From positions 1-52,888 of the forward strand of contig CAJTQF010000002.1 in assembly GCA_910578565.1 (NCBI GenBank): a DNA stretch of 52,888 nucleotides, written 5' to 3'. A program made the translations under genes and the position numbers. Every line of letters starts with the position of its first letter. The first letter of the stretch is position 1. Shown one piece after another: positions 8,402-16,474 of this stretch. The notes under the pieces were generated by a model, which saw nothing but the letters and a program-made list of their open reading frames with translations, was not told where the DNA came from and did no database searches. The DNA comes from an uncultured Christensenella sp. GTDB lineage: Bacteria > Bacillota > Clostridia > Christensenellales > Borkfalkiaceae.

Positions 8402-8448
8402 ATTTAAGAATAAGTAAAAATTTATTTAATTGAAGGAGTTTATGCACA

Positions 8449-9759
8449 ATGAATAAAATGTCCGTAAAAGATTTGAAAGATCTTAAAGGCAAAAAAGTGC
8501 TGGTACGTTGCGATTTTAACGTGCCTATGAAAGACGGCGTTATCACCGACGAAAACAGAATACAGGGCGCGCTTCCCACCGTTAAATATCTTTTGGAACA
8601 CGGTGCAAAAGTTACCCTTTGCTCGCATATGGGCAAGCCCCACTCCATTTTTTCAAGCGAAGTAAAGCTGAATAAAAAGGACCAGAAAAAGGTTGACGCG
8701 GGCGAAACCACCAAGGAAGCCGTAATAGAAAAGGCAAAGAAAGACGAGCCCAAAAAACTCACGCTTGCACCCGTGGCTAAAAGACTTTCGGAACTTCTGG
8801 ACGGCAAAGTTAAATTTGCAAGCGACGTAATAGGCCCCGACGCAAAGAGTAAGCGCGACAGCCTTAAAGAAGGCGAAGCCGTACTTCTGGAAAATCTGCG
8901 CTTCCACTGGGAAGAAGAAAAGAAAGACGAAGGTTTCTGCAAAGAGCTTGCTTACGACGCGGACATTTACGTTAACGACGCGTTCGGTACGGCGCACCGC
9001 TCGCATGCTTCCACCGCCGCTATCGTTGAATACGGCATAATAAAAACCGCGGTGTGCGGCTTCCTTATAGAAAAAGAACTGGAAGTTATGGCGGACACTC
9101 TTGAAAATCCCCGGCGCCCTTTCGTTGCTATTCTTGGCGGCGCGAAAGTTGCAGACAAACTCAACGTTATTTCCAACCTGCTGGACAAATGCGATACGCT
9201 TATTATCGGCGGCGGAATGGCTTACACCTTCCTTAAAGCAAAGGGCGGCGAAGTGGGAACGTCTCTTCTTGATGAAGAAAAAATAGATTACTGCAAAGAG
9301 ATGATGGAAAAGGCGAAAAAATCGGGCAAGGAACTTCTTCTTCCCGTTGACACGGTTGTGACCGACCATTTCCCCGAGCCTATCGACGAAGACATAAAAA
9401 CCGAAACCGTACCTTCCGATAAGATACCCGCAGACAAAATGGGTATGGATATCGGCGAACAGACCAGAAAGCTGTTTGCAGATAAAATTAAGAGTGCAAA
9501 ATCCGTTATCTGGAACGGACCTATGGGAGTATTCGAAAACCCCACTCTCGCAAAGGGTACTATCGCCGTTGCGCAAGCTCTTGCGGACGTTTACGGCAAA
9601 TGCACCACCATTATCGGCGGCGGCGACAGCGCGGCGGCTGTACAGCAGTTGGGCTTTGCCGATAAGGTAACCCACATTTCAACCGGCGGCGGCGCTTCCT
9701 TGGAACTGTTCGAAGGAAAAGTTCTTCCCGGCATTGCCTGCCTTAACGAAAAGAAGTAA
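8449..9759 (+). CDS. pgk: Phosphoglycerate kinase with an internal insertion
   Basis: 436 aa against ~395 for most bacterial PGKs. It transfers phosphate from 1,3-bisphosphoglycerate to ADP. VLVRCDFNVPM, NDAFGTAHRSHAS, LGGAKVADKLNVISNLL and GGGDSAAAVQ are all present. The extra length lies at about residues 65-103, between SHMGKP and LAPVAKRLSELL: a Lys/Glu-rich stretch in place of the usual short loop. The loop follows the substrate-binding SHLGRP region, here SHMGKP. Start ATG 8449 is 10 nt from AAGGAG; MSVKDL at 8458 is an alternative. Confidence 0.97.
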   Translation: MNKMSVKDLKDLKGKKVLVRCDFNVPMKDGVITDENRIQGALPTVKYLLEHGAKVTLCSHMGKPHSIFSSEVKLNKKDQKKVDAGETTKEAVIEKAKKDEPKKLTLAPVAKRLSELLDGKVKFASDVIGPDAKSKRDSLKEGEAVLLENLRFHWEEEKKDEGFCKELAYDADIYVNDAFGTAHRSHASTAAIVEYGIIKTAVCGFLIEKELEVMADTLENPRRPFVAILGGAKVADKLNVISNLLDKCDTLIIGGGMAYTFLKAKGGEVGTSLLDEEKIDYCKEMMEKAKKSGKELLLPVDTVVTDHFPEPIDEDIKTETVPSDKIPADKMGMDIGEQTRKLFADKIKSAKSVIWNGPMGVFENPTLAKGTIAVAQALADVYGKCTTIIGGGDSAAAVQQLGFADKVTHISTGGGASLELFEGKVLPGIACLNEKK

Positions 9760-9773
9760 ATACCATTTTTAAA

Positions 9774-9791
9774 GGGGCGGGCAACCGCCCC
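9774..9791 (+). other. Hairpin between pgk and tpiA
   Basis: A 7-bp GGGGCGG/CCGCCCC stem with a GCAA tetraloop, not followed by a T run. More likely a stabilising or processing hairpin at the 3' end of the pgk message than a terminator (inference). Confidence 0.5.
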
Positions 9792-9823
9792 GTAATTAAA
9801 TTTTAAATTTATAAGGAGTTATT

Positions 9824-10570
9824 ATGTCAAGAAAACCTTTTATTGCGGGCAACTGGAAAATGAATATGACGGTTGCAACCGGCACGAAACTTATTACAGA
9901 CCTTAAACCACTGGTTAAAGAAGCAAAGTGCGACGTGTGCCTTTGCGTACCCGCAATTCTTATTCCCGCAATGGTGAAAGCAGCAAAGGGTTCTAAAATT
10001 AAAATAGGCGCGCAGAACGTGCATTTTGCACATCACGGCGCATACACCGGCGAAATTTCCGCCGATATGCTGAACGACTACGGCGTTAAATACGTTATTA
10101 TAGGTCACAGCGAAAGACGCCAGTACTTCGGCGAAAACAACGACACAGTCAACCAACGCACACTGACCGCGCTTAAAAACGGGCTTACCCCCATTGTCTG
10201 CATCGGCGAAACTCTTTCCGAACGCGCGTCGGGCGACACAGAGAACGTGCTGACCCGCCAGCTTGAGTTCGGGTTACACGGAGTTGAAGACGTAAAACAG
10301 ATTGTTATAGCGTACGAACCCGTATGGGCGATAGGCACCGGTCAGACCGCAACGGACGAACAGGCGCAGGAAACAATTAAGTTCATCAGGAAAAAACTGG
10401 GCAAAATGTTCTGCGTGAAAGACGCAAACAGGGTCAGAATACTTTACGGCGGAAGTATGAACGCAGGCAACTGCAAGGGACTTATGGCTCAGCCCGATAT
10501 TGACGGCGGTCTCATCGGCGGAGCTTCTTTAAAGACCGACTTTGCGACTATCGTAAATTTTGAAAAGTGA
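9824..10570 (+). CDS. tpiA: Triosephosphate isomerase
   Basis: 248 aa, standard length. Catalytic residues are visible: Lys in GNWKMNM (residues 9-15), His in IIGHSERR, Glu in AYEPVWAIGTG, and the phosphate loop LYGGSMNAGN. Interconverts dihydroxyacetone phosphate and glyceraldehyde-3-phosphate. AAGGAG lies 7 nt before ATG. Second gene of the glycolytic operon, 64 bp after pgk and 7 bp before gpmI. Confidence 0.98.
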   Translation: MSRKPFIAGNWKMNMTVATGTKLITDLKPLVKEAKCDVCLCVPAILIPAMVKAAKGSKIKIGAQNVHFAHHGAYTGEISADMLNDYGVKYVIIGHSERRQYFGENNDTVNQRTLTALKNGLTPIVCIGETLSERASGDTENVLTRQLEFGLHGVEDVKQIVIAYEPVWAIGTGQTATDEQAQETIKFIRKKLGKMFCVKDANRVRILYGGSMNAGNCKGLMAQPDIDGGLIGGASLKTDFATIVNFEK

Positions 10571-10577
10571 GTTGAAT

Positions 10578-12131
10578 ATGAAAAAAATTCCTTATGCGAT
10601 AATAATACTTGACGGCTACGGCTTAGCCCCCGCAAGCGAAGGCAACGCCATTGCTTTAAGCGGCAGCAAGCACGTGAACGGACTTATTAAAAAATACCCC
10701 TCTTCCACTCTCGGCGCAAGCGGTATGAGCGTCGGACTTCCCGACGGACAAATGGGCAACAGCGAAGTAGGACATCTGAATATGGGCGCGGGCAGAATTG
10801 TCTACCAGGATTTGACGAAGATTACAAAGTCGATTGCCGACGGAGATTTTTTTGAAAACCCTGCGCTGTTGAAAGCCGTTGAAAACGCAAAGCAAAACAA
10901 TAAAAAACTGCACCTGTACGGACTGCTGTCCGACGGCGGCGTTCACAGCCACATTACACATTTATACGCGCTTTTGAAACTGGCGAAAGATAAAAACCTC
11001 GAAAACGTTTTTGTCCACTGCTTTATGGACGGCAGAGACACCGCCCCCACTTCGGGCGCGGGCTTTATAAAAAATCTGCAAGCAGAAATGAAAAATATCG
11101 GTTGCGGAAAAATAGCTTCCGTTTGCGGCAGATACTATGCAATGGACCGCGACAACAACTGGGACAGACTTGAAAAGGCTTACGATATGCTGACAGCAGG
11201 TAAGGGTTTACATTGCGAAGACCCCGTTAAAGCGGTTGAAGAGAGCTACGCCCAAGACACGACCGACGAATTCATTTTGCCTGCAAACGTGTGTGAAAAC
11301 GGCAAACCTTTGGGACTTATCGAAAAGGGCGACAGCATAATATGTTTCAACTTCCGCCCCGACCGTTCGCGCCAGATTACCCGCGCGTTCACCGAAAAGA
11401 ATTTCACTGTCCAGAAGGGAACCGCTTTTGAAAGAAAGACGGGCTTTATCGACCCGACGTACGTTTGCTTCACCGTATACGACGCCAGCCTTGAAAACGT
11501 TGATATCGCATTCAGAAAAACTTCGCTTGACAACACGCTGGGCGAATACCTTGCCAAACTCGGCAAAAAACAGTTGCGCATTGCCGAAACGGAAAAATAC
11601 GCGCACGTCACGTTTTTCTTCAACGGCGGTATCGAAGCCCCCAACGACGGCGAACAGCGCGATCTGATACCTTCGCCCAAAGTTGCGACATACGATTTAC
11701 AGCCCGAAATGAGCGCTTACGAAGTGACCGAAAAAGTTTTGGAAGAGCTTGACAGCGGTAAATTCGACGTAATGATTTTAAACTATGCAAACTGCGATAT
11801 GGTAGGACACACCGGAATTATCCCCGCAGTTATAAAAGCCGTAAATACCGTTGACGAATGCGTTAAAAAGGTAACAGATAAAATTCTTGAAATGGGCGGC
11901 GCGGCGCTGCTTACGGCAGACCACGGAAACGCCGACAAACTCATTTCCGAAGACGGCTCTCCCTTTACGGCGCACACGACAAACCCCGTTCCGGTAGTTC
12001 TTGTTTCCGAAAAATACAAAAACGCGGAACTGCGCACGGACGGCGTACTCGCCGACCTTGCCCCCACTCTCCTGACCGTTATGGGTTTGCCCGTACCGCA
12101 AGAGATGACAGGCAAAAGTTTAATTAAGTAA
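10578..12131 (+). CDS. gpmI: 2,3-bisphosphoglycerate-independent phosphoglycerate mutase
   Basis: 517 aa from ATG 10578 (MKKIPYAIIILDGYG), a standard length. Manganese-dependent alkaline-phosphatase-fold enzyme converting 3- to 2-phosphoglycerate. Catalytic serine in QMGNSEVGHLNMGAGR, metal ligands in LDGYG and LTADHGNAD, and the Arg/Asp-rich RPDRSRQI. Third gene of the pgk-tpiA-gpmI operon; an upstream in-frame start overlapping tpiA was not used. Confidence 0.97.
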   Translation: MKKIPYAIIILDGYGLAPASEGNAIALSGSKHVNGLIKKYPSSTLGASGMSVGLPDGQMGNSEVGHLNMGAGRIVYQDLTKITKSIADGDFFENPALLKAVENAKQNNKKLHLYGLLSDGGVHSHITHLYALLKLAKDKNLENVFVHCFMDGRDTAPTSGAGFIKNLQAEMKNIGCGKIASVCGRYYAMDRDNNWDRLEKAYDMLTAGKGLHCEDPVKAVEESYAQDTTDEFILPANVCENGKPLGLIEKGDSIICFNFRPDRSRQITRAFTEKNFTVQKGTAFERKTGFIDPTYVCFTVYDASLENVDIAFRKTSLDNTLGEYLAKLGKKQLRIAETEKYAHVTFFFNGGIEAPNDGEQRDLIPSPKVATYDLQPEMSAYEVTEKVLEELDSGKFDVMILNYANCDMVGHTGIIPAVIKAVNTVDECVKKVTDKILEMGGAALLTADHGNADKLISEDGSPFTAHTTNPVPVVLVSEKYKNAELRTDGVLADLAPTLLTVMGLPVPQEMTGKSLIK

Positions 12132-12148
12132 TTCAAATTACAAAAGCA

Positions 12149-12176
12149 GTGCGGCGGACCTAAAAGTCCGCCGCAC
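12149..12176 (+). terminator. Hairpin after gpmI, first copy of a duplicated unit
   Basis: 11-bp stem GTGCGGCGGAC/GTCCGCCGCAC with a CTAAAA loop, followed by a T-rich but broken tail. A near copy lies at 12551-12579, 402 bp downstream. Confidence 0.7.
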
Positions 12177-12180
12177 CTTG

Positions 12181-12247
12181 CTTGTTTGTAAAAATATTTA
12201 CAAATAATGTTTGAGAAAGATGATGTAATAAACTAATAACAAACAAG
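12181..12247. repeat. 67-bp inverted-repeat-bounded element, copy A
   Basis: Bounded by CTTGTTTGT (12181-12189) and ACAAACAAG (12239-12247), a perfect 9-bp inverted repeat. The interior shares TGAGAAAGATGATGT with copy B (12584-12650), which has exactly the same length. The left end is 138 bp before the start codon of the HTH gene in both copies. Confidence 0.75.
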
Positions 12248-12262
12248 CATAATCATATTATA

Positions 12263-12309
12263 TTTGTATATTGTACAAATGTCTATTAAAAAATTGTACA
12301 TTGTGCAAT
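12263..12309. promoter_or_regulatory. Paired palindromic operators ahead of HTH gene A
   Basis: Two 17-bp palindromes of the form TTGTA-N-ATTGT-CAA: 12263-12279 (one mismatched pair) and 12293-12309 (one mismatched pair). Centres 12271 and 12301 are 30 bp apart, about three helical turns. The second ends 9 nt before the start codon, next to a possible -10 AATAAT (12307-12312). Likely autoregulatory sites (inference). Confidence 0.65.
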
Positions 12310-12318
12310 AATTTTTAT

Positions 12319-12531
12319 ATGATTAGTATTTTAGAAATTCAAAAAAATCTGCGCGAAGCAATTAAAACAAGTAATATATCCAAAAAGGAAATAGCCCAAA
12401 GACTCGGAGTCAACCCGTCCACCATAAGTTACTATCTTCACCATGACAAATTTCCTTCAATAGACACGTTTGCAAATTTGTGTGAAATTCTTGACGTATC
12501 TTCCGACGAGATTTTAGGTTTAAAAAAGTAA
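12319..12531 (+). CDS. Small Cro/C1-type (XRE) HTH regulator, copy A
   Basis: 70 aa, essentially one HTH_3 domain: KKEIAQRLGVNPSTISYYL (about 22-40), recognition helix in NPSTISYYLHH, then FPSIDTFANLCEILDVSSDEIL. By my count 40 of 70 residues match the paralogue at 12722-12934. ATG 12319 is chosen because the homologous start in copy B aligns exactly (TTTTATATGAT in both). No SD precedes it. Operators lie directly upstream, which suggests self-repression. No toxin or partner gene is attached. Confidence 0.85.
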   Translation: MISILEIQKNLREAIKTSNISKKEIAQRLGVNPSTISYYLHHDKFPSIDTFANLCEILDVSSDEILGLKK

Positions 12532-12550
12532 TTACAAAAAATTAAAAACA

Positions 12551-12579
12551 GTGCGGTGGACTTTTAAAGTCCGCCGCAC
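12551..12579 (+). terminator. Hairpin after HTH gene A, second copy of the duplicated unit
   Basis: Stem of 14 pairs (12551-12564 with 12566-12579, one G-T wobble), same core as 12149-12176, followed by a T-rich tail. Confidence 0.7.
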
Positions 12580-12583
12580 TTTA

Positions 12584-12650
12584 CTTGTTTACAAAAAAAT
12601 TACTACAAATGATGTTGAGAAAGATGATGTGATAAAAATCGGCAAACAAG
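12584..12650. repeat. 67-bp inverted-repeat-bounded element, copy B
   Basis: Bounded by CTTGTTTAC (12584-12592) and GCAAACAAG (12642-12650), one mismatch. Same length and same 138-bp distance to the next start codon as copy A. Confidence 0.75.
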
Positions 12651-12663
12651 CAAATCATATTGT

Positions 12664-12711
12664 AATAGAGTATTACTCTATTGTCAAGCAAAAAATAGAA
12701 TAATATACTAT
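12664..12711 (+). promoter_or_regulatory. Promoter with paired palindromic operators ahead of HTH gene B
   Basis: -35 TTGTCA (12681-12686), 17-bp spacer, -10 TATACT (12704-12709). A perfect 19-bp palindrome (12664-12682, AATAGAG-TATTA-CTCTATT) overlaps the -35; a 17-bp palindrome with one mismatch (12695-12711, ATAGA..TACTAT) covers the -10. Centres 12673 and 12703 are 30 bp apart, as in copy A, but the sequence differs from copy A's sites. The message would start about 6 nt before ATG. Confidence 0.75.
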
Positions 12712-12721
12712 ATTGTTTTAT

Positions 12722-12934
12722 ATGATAGCCATTAAAGAAATACAAGACAGATTGCGATACGCAATAAAATCAAGTCCACTGTCCCAAAAAGAAATTGCCA
12801 AAAAACTTAACGTCCACCCCACTACGATAAACAAGTATATGTGCGATGATATTTTTCCGTCGCTTGAAACTTTTGCAAACCTGTGCAAAATAATCGATGC
12901 TTCCGCGGACGATATTTTGTGTTTAAACGATTAG
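12722..12934 (+). CDS. Small Cro/C1-type (XRE) HTH regulator, copy B
   Basis: 70 aa, same architecture as copy A. HTH in QKEIAKKLNVHPTTINKYM (about 22-40); the recognition helix HPTTINKYMCD differs from copy A's at most outward positions, while FANLC and the C-terminal half are well conserved. Operators overlap both promoter boxes, so repression of its own gene is likely (inference). ATG has no SD. The stop lies inside a terminator stem. Confidence 0.85.
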   Translation: MIAIKEIQDRLRYAIKSSPLSQKEIAKKLNVHPTTINKYMCDDIFPSLETFANLCKIIDASADDILCLND

Positions 12935-12959
12935 GCAAAACCGTTTGCCTAATTTTTTT
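12933..12959 (+). terminator. Terminator after HTH gene B
   Basis: AGGCAAA (12933-12939), ACCG loop, TTTGCCT (12944-12950), then a 7-T run (12953-12959). The stem overlaps the stop codon of HTH gene B. Confidence 0.85.
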
Positions 12960-12973
12960 ATTTACAATATAAT
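12945..12973 (+). promoter_or_regulatory. Promoter of the EamA transporter gene, inside the upstream terminator
   Basis: -35 TTGCCT (12945-12950) is the 3' arm of the terminator stem; 17-bp spacer; -10 TATAAT (12968-12973) ends exactly 6 nt before GTG 12980. Predicts a leaderless message. Confidence 0.6.
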
Positions 12974-12979
12974 AATAAA

Positions 12980-13942
12980 GTGATTATTAAAGACAAAGAA
13001 AATTTTTTTACCAAAAACTGGGTAGTTTGCGTCGGCGCAATAATATGCTGCGTTTTATGGGGCAGCGCTTTTCCGTGCGTTAAATTGGGGTACAGGTTTT
13101 TTCAGATAGATTCGCAGAACGACTGGGCTTCGGTTATCCTGTTTGCGGGTATGCGTTTCACCCTTGCCGGAGTGCTGGTAATAATATTCGGCTGCATAAC
13201 GCAAAAAAAGTTTATTGCGCCAAAGCCGAAAAACATCTGGCGGGTAATGCTATTGGCGCTTTTTCAGACAGCAATGCAATACACCTTTTTTTATATAGGT
13301 CTTGCGCATACTACTGGCGTTAAATCCGCGGTACTAAACGGCTTGGGCGTATTTTTTACCATACTCATTGCCTGCTTTATTTTCCGTACGGAAAAATTTA
13401 ATTTAATAAAACTATTGGGTTGCGTACTGGGTTTCGGCGGAATCGTGGTTTTAAACTTGGGCGGCGATTTTACTTTTTCGTTTGAATTTTTGGGCGAAGG
13501 GTTCATAATCTTTTCGGGACTCTCCGCAGCGGTTGCGGCGGGACTTGTAAAAGTTTTTTCCAAGCACGAAGATACAACCGTTCTGTGCGGATACCAGTTT
13601 TTTATAGGCGGTTTAACTCTCACAATCGTAGGATTGGGTTGCGGCGGAAGAATTACGCATATCGACGCAGGCGCGGCGTTTATGCTTTTGTACCTTGCCT
13701 TTTTGTCCGCGTGCGCCTTTACGCTGCAGGGCTTCCTTTTAAAGTACAATCCCGTATCCAAAGTTGCGGTTTTTAAAAGCACCAACCCCCTTTTCGGCGC
13801 AGTGTTTTCCGCCTTGGTTCTTGCGGAATATGACCAGCTTTTATCCTACTTTACCCTTATTGCGCTCGTTCTTGTATGCGCGGGAATTTTTATTATCAAC
13901 AAATTCGGGGAAAAGGGGTTTAAATTTAAAAAATCGGGATAA
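12980..13942 (+). CDS. EamA/DMT superfamily transporter
   Basis: 320 aa, about ten membrane segments in two similar halves, typical of the drug/metabolite transporter (EamA) family. WGSAFPCVKLGY at about 28-39 is the usual first-helix pattern of these exporters; a second repeat starts near residue 170. Substrate not predictable. Start GTG 12980 is supported by the -10 box 6 nt upstream; no SD is present. Confidence 0.88.
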   Translation: MIIKDKENFFTKNWVVCVGAIICCVLWGSAFPCVKLGYRFFQIDSQNDWASVILFAGMRFTLAGVLVIIFGCITQKKFIAPKPKNIWRVMLLALFQTAMQYTFFYIGLAHTTGVKSAVLNGLGVFFTILIACFIFRTEKFNLIKLLGCVLGFGGIVVLNLGGDFTFSFEFLGEGFIIFSGLSAAVAAGLVKVFSKHEDTTVLCGYQFFIGGLTLTIVGLGCGGRITHIDAGAAFMLLYLAFLSACAFTLQGFLLKYNPVSKVAVFKSTNPLFGAVFSALVLAEYDQLLSYFTLIALVLVCAGIFIINKFGEKGFKFKKSG

Positions 13943-13970
13943 AATTTTTTTAAATAAGGCTTGTTTTTGA

Positions 13971-13999
13971 TTGTAAAAATAATTACTCTGTGATATAAT
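13971..13999 (+). promoter_or_regulatory. secG promoter
   Basis: -35 TTGTAA (13971-13976), 17-bp spacer, -10 TATAAT (13994-13999). Leader of ~25 nt with AAGAGG before ATG 14031. Confidence 0.75.
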
Positions 14000-14030
14000 T
14001 TTCAGGTAAATCATTCAAGAGGTTTAAATT

Positions 14031-14324
14031 ATGGCAAATTCATTGATGCTGTCGGACGCGATATTTACATTGTATATGACCGTTTCGGTAGCCTGCCTTG
14101 TCTTAATATTCCTTACCGCGCTGGTCGCAATTATCCTTGTCCTGTTCCAGAAAAGCAACTCGGACGGTATTCAGGGTATTACCGCATCAAGCGAAACATT
14201 CTTCGGCAAACACAGAGGTAAATCCATTGACAGCCAGCTTAAAAAATGGAGCTGGGTTTGTCTTGGCGTTATTGCGTTCCTTGCAATAGTCGCTTATGTT
14301 ATAGGCTTGTTGGTAGCTTCTTAA
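14031..14324 (+). CDS. secG: Preprotein translocase subunit SecG
   Basis: 97 aa with two membrane segments (about 12-37 and 72-95) and the conserved loop between them (VLFQKSNSDGIQGITASSETFFGKHRGKS region, residues ~42-70). SecG is the small accessory subunit of the SecYEG channel. Followed directly by an intrinsic terminator, then rnr; secG-rnr-smpB is a conserved Firmicutes order. Confidence 0.93.
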   Translation: MANSLMLSDAIFTLYMTVSVACLVLIFLTALVAIILVLFQKSNSDGIQGITASSETFFGKHRGKSIDSQLKKWSWVCLGVIAFLAIVAYVIGLLVAS

Positions 14325-14340
14325 TTGCAAATATTTTAGG

Positions 14341-14369
14341 GCGGCTTTTGAAAAGCCGCTATTTTTTTT
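14341..14369 (+). terminator. Intrinsic terminator between secG and rnr
   Basis: GCGGCTT/AAGCCGC stem (14341-14359) followed by eight T (14362-14369). The T run ends 5 nt before the rnr start codon. Confidence 0.85.
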
Positions 14370-14374
14370 AGATT

Positions 14375-16462
14375 ATGACTTTAAAAGAGAGAATTTTAAT
14401 TCAGATAAAATCAAACTTCGCCTTTAAAAGCGAACATGAAATTGTAAACCTTAACCCCTTCATTCACACAAAGCAAGCGCGTAAAGAAGCAAAATGCGTA
14501 TTGCGCGAACTTGAAAGGGAAGGCAAAATTATGCGCGACAGAAAAGGCAGATACTGCACGCCCAAACAGGCGGGCGTATTTTCCGGCACGGTGCGCGGCA
14601 ACGCAAGGGGCTTCGCCTTTGTTGAGCCCGACGACAAGGAAAAGTTTAAAAACGACTTTTTTATTCCGCCCCACTCCCTTTGCGGCGCATACGACGGCGA
14701 CAGCGTTCTGGCTGCGCCGGTAAAAGGCACTGCCGACGAAGGTTATATAGTTGAAATTACAAAGCGCGGCAGAACCAGGGTCGTGGGCGTTTTCGGCGTG
14801 GAAGGCGGCTTTGGAATATTGCAGCCGGACGACGCAAAACTTCCCGAAGTGGCGATACCCCTTGCCCTTTCTTTAAACGCCAAAGACGGCGACAAAGTGC
14901 TTTGCGAAATAACTTCTTATCCGCAGAACCGTATGCCCGGCGGCAAGGTGATTGAAATTTTGGGCGAAGGCGGCAATTTTGCCGTTGAAGTGCTTTCTAT
15001 AATCCGCGCGCACGGATTGTATTCTGAATTTCCAGAAGAAGTTGTCCGCGAAGCCGAAAACGCTGCGGCAAAACCCGTGTCTGCCGACGGATTGAGAGAT
15101 TTGCGCGAGAAGCTGATTTTTACCATAGACGGCGCGGACACGCGCGACGTCGACGACGCCGTGTCGCTTGAATTTGCGGACGGAAAATATATTTTAGGGG
15201 TGCATATCGCGGACGTGAGCCGTTATGTAAAATACCGTTCGGCTGTAGACAACGAAGCGTATGCGCGCGGAACAAGCGTATACTTCCCCGACGCGGTGTT
15301 GCCCATGTTGCCAAAGTCGCTTTCAAACGGCGCGTGTTCTCTGAACGAAGGCGAAGACAGATACGCAATATCCTGCGTAATGACCTTTGACGGCGACGGC
15401 AGACGGATTAATTACGAAGTTTTCGAAAGCGTGATAAACAGCCGACATAAAATGACCTATCCGGACGTAACCGCGATTTGCAACGGCGAAACACGGGCGT
15501 GCCAAAAATATCCCGATTTGGTTGAAACGGTAAGCCTTATGCAAAAGCTGTGCCTTAAAATGGAAAAGAACCGCGACGCCGCAGGATGCGTGAATCTGGA
15601 CGTGCGCGAAGCCAAGATATACACCGACAAAAACGGAAAAATCGTAATCCCCGACTATGAACGGACAATTTCCGAAAGAATCATAGAACAATTTATGATA
15701 GCCGCAAACGAAGCGGTTGCCGATTTTGCTTCAAAGCGCGGCATCCCCTGCCTTTACAGGATACACGAAGCGCCTTCGCGCGAAAAAGTTGAAACGCTTA
15801 CTTCGTTTTTGAAAGATTTGGGTATAAACGCAAAATTGGACGGCGACGACGCGGAGCCTGCGGATTTCCAACGCATATTAAAATCCGCGGCGGACAAACC
15901 TTACTTTCAGGTAATAAACAAAGTTATGCTTCGCTGTATGCAAAAAGCGAGATATTCCGAAGAAAACCGTGGACACTTCGGGCTGGCTTCTTCCTGCTAC
16001 TGCCACTTTACGTCGCCAATCCGCCGCTATCCCGATCTGTTCGTACACCGTGCGCTTAAAGAAGTTTTACGCGGCAGAAACGGGCTGAAATTCAAAGAAA
16101 ACGCAAAGCAGGCGGGCATTGACACTTCCGAGCGAGAACGCGCGGCGGACGAAGCAGAGCGCGAAGTAGACGATTTGTACAAGCTGGAATATATGTCTGA
16201 AAGAATAGGCGAAATTTACGACGCAACCGTTTCCGGCGTGACTAACTTCGGAGTTTTCTGCGAGCTCGAAAACACCGTGGAAGGCTTGATTCCGACGGAA
16301 TATCTGCCAGATGACGACTACACGTTTTTCGCCGAAAAATTTTTGCTGAAAGGCAGACGCAACGCGTTCAGGCTGGGCGATAAACTTAAAATACGCATCG
16401 ACGGGTGCGATTTCGGCAGAAAGCGCGTGACCTTTTCTATTGCGCAGGAAAACAATTTGTGA
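14375..16462 (+). CDS. rnr: Ribonuclease R
   Basis: 695 aa 3'-5' exoribonuclease of the RNB family. Order: winged-helix N-terminus (~1-65), cold-shock domains, RNB catalytic domain with DGADTRDVDDAVSLE near residues 250-264 (the four-aspartate metal site) and CHFTSPIRRYPDLFVHRAL, then a C-terminal S1 domain (IYDATVSGVTNFGVFCEL). RNase R works with SmpB/tmRNA on stalled messages, and smpB is next. The ATG follows a terminator T run and has no SD; how it is expressed is not clear from sequence. Confidence 0.96.
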   Translation: MTLKERILIQIKSNFAFKSEHEIVNLNPFIHTKQARKEAKCVLRELEREGKIMRDRKGRYCTPKQAGVFSGTVRGNARGFAFVEPDDKEKFKNDFFIPPHSLCGAYDGDSVLAAPVKGTADEGYIVEITKRGRTRVVGVFGVEGGFGILQPDDAKLPEVAIPLALSLNAKDGDKVLCEITSYPQNRMPGGKVIEILGEGGNFAVEVLSIIRAHGLYSEFPEEVVREAENAAAKPVSADGLRDLREKLIFTIDGADTRDVDDAVSLEFADGKYILGVHIADVSRYVKYRSAVDNEAYARGTSVYFPDAVLPMLPKSLSNGACSLNEGEDRYAISCVMTFDGDGRRINYEVFESVINSRHKMTYPDVTAICNGETRACQKYPDLVETVSLMQKLCLKMEKNRDAAGCVNLDVREAKIYTDKNGKIVIPDYERTISERIIEQFMIAANEAVADFASKRGIPCLYRIHEAPSREKVETLTSFLKDLGINAKLDGDDAEPADFQRILKSAADKPYFQVINKVMLRCMQKARYSEENRGHFGLASSCYCHFTSPIRRYPDLFVHRALKEVLRGRNGLKFKENAKQAGIDTSERERAADEAEREVDDLYKLEYMSERIGEIYDATVSGVTNFGVFCELENTVEGLIPTEYLPDDDYTFFAEKFLLKGRRNAFRLGDKLKIRIDGCDFGRKRVTFSIAQENNL

Positions 16463-16468
16463 TATAAT
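16440..16468 (+). promoter_or_regulatory. Possible smpB promoter at the end of rnr
   Basis: -10 TATAAT (16463-16468) ends 6 nt before ATG 16475. A weak -35 TTGCGC (16440-16445) sits 17 bp upstream within rnr. No SD; predicts a leaderless smpB message. Confidence 0.5.
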
Positions 16469-16474
16469 AAATTT

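Noticed and set aside
8653..9675. 340-aa open frame antisense to pgk
   Set aside because: Result of strong codon bias in pgk; no start signal and no recognisable domain.
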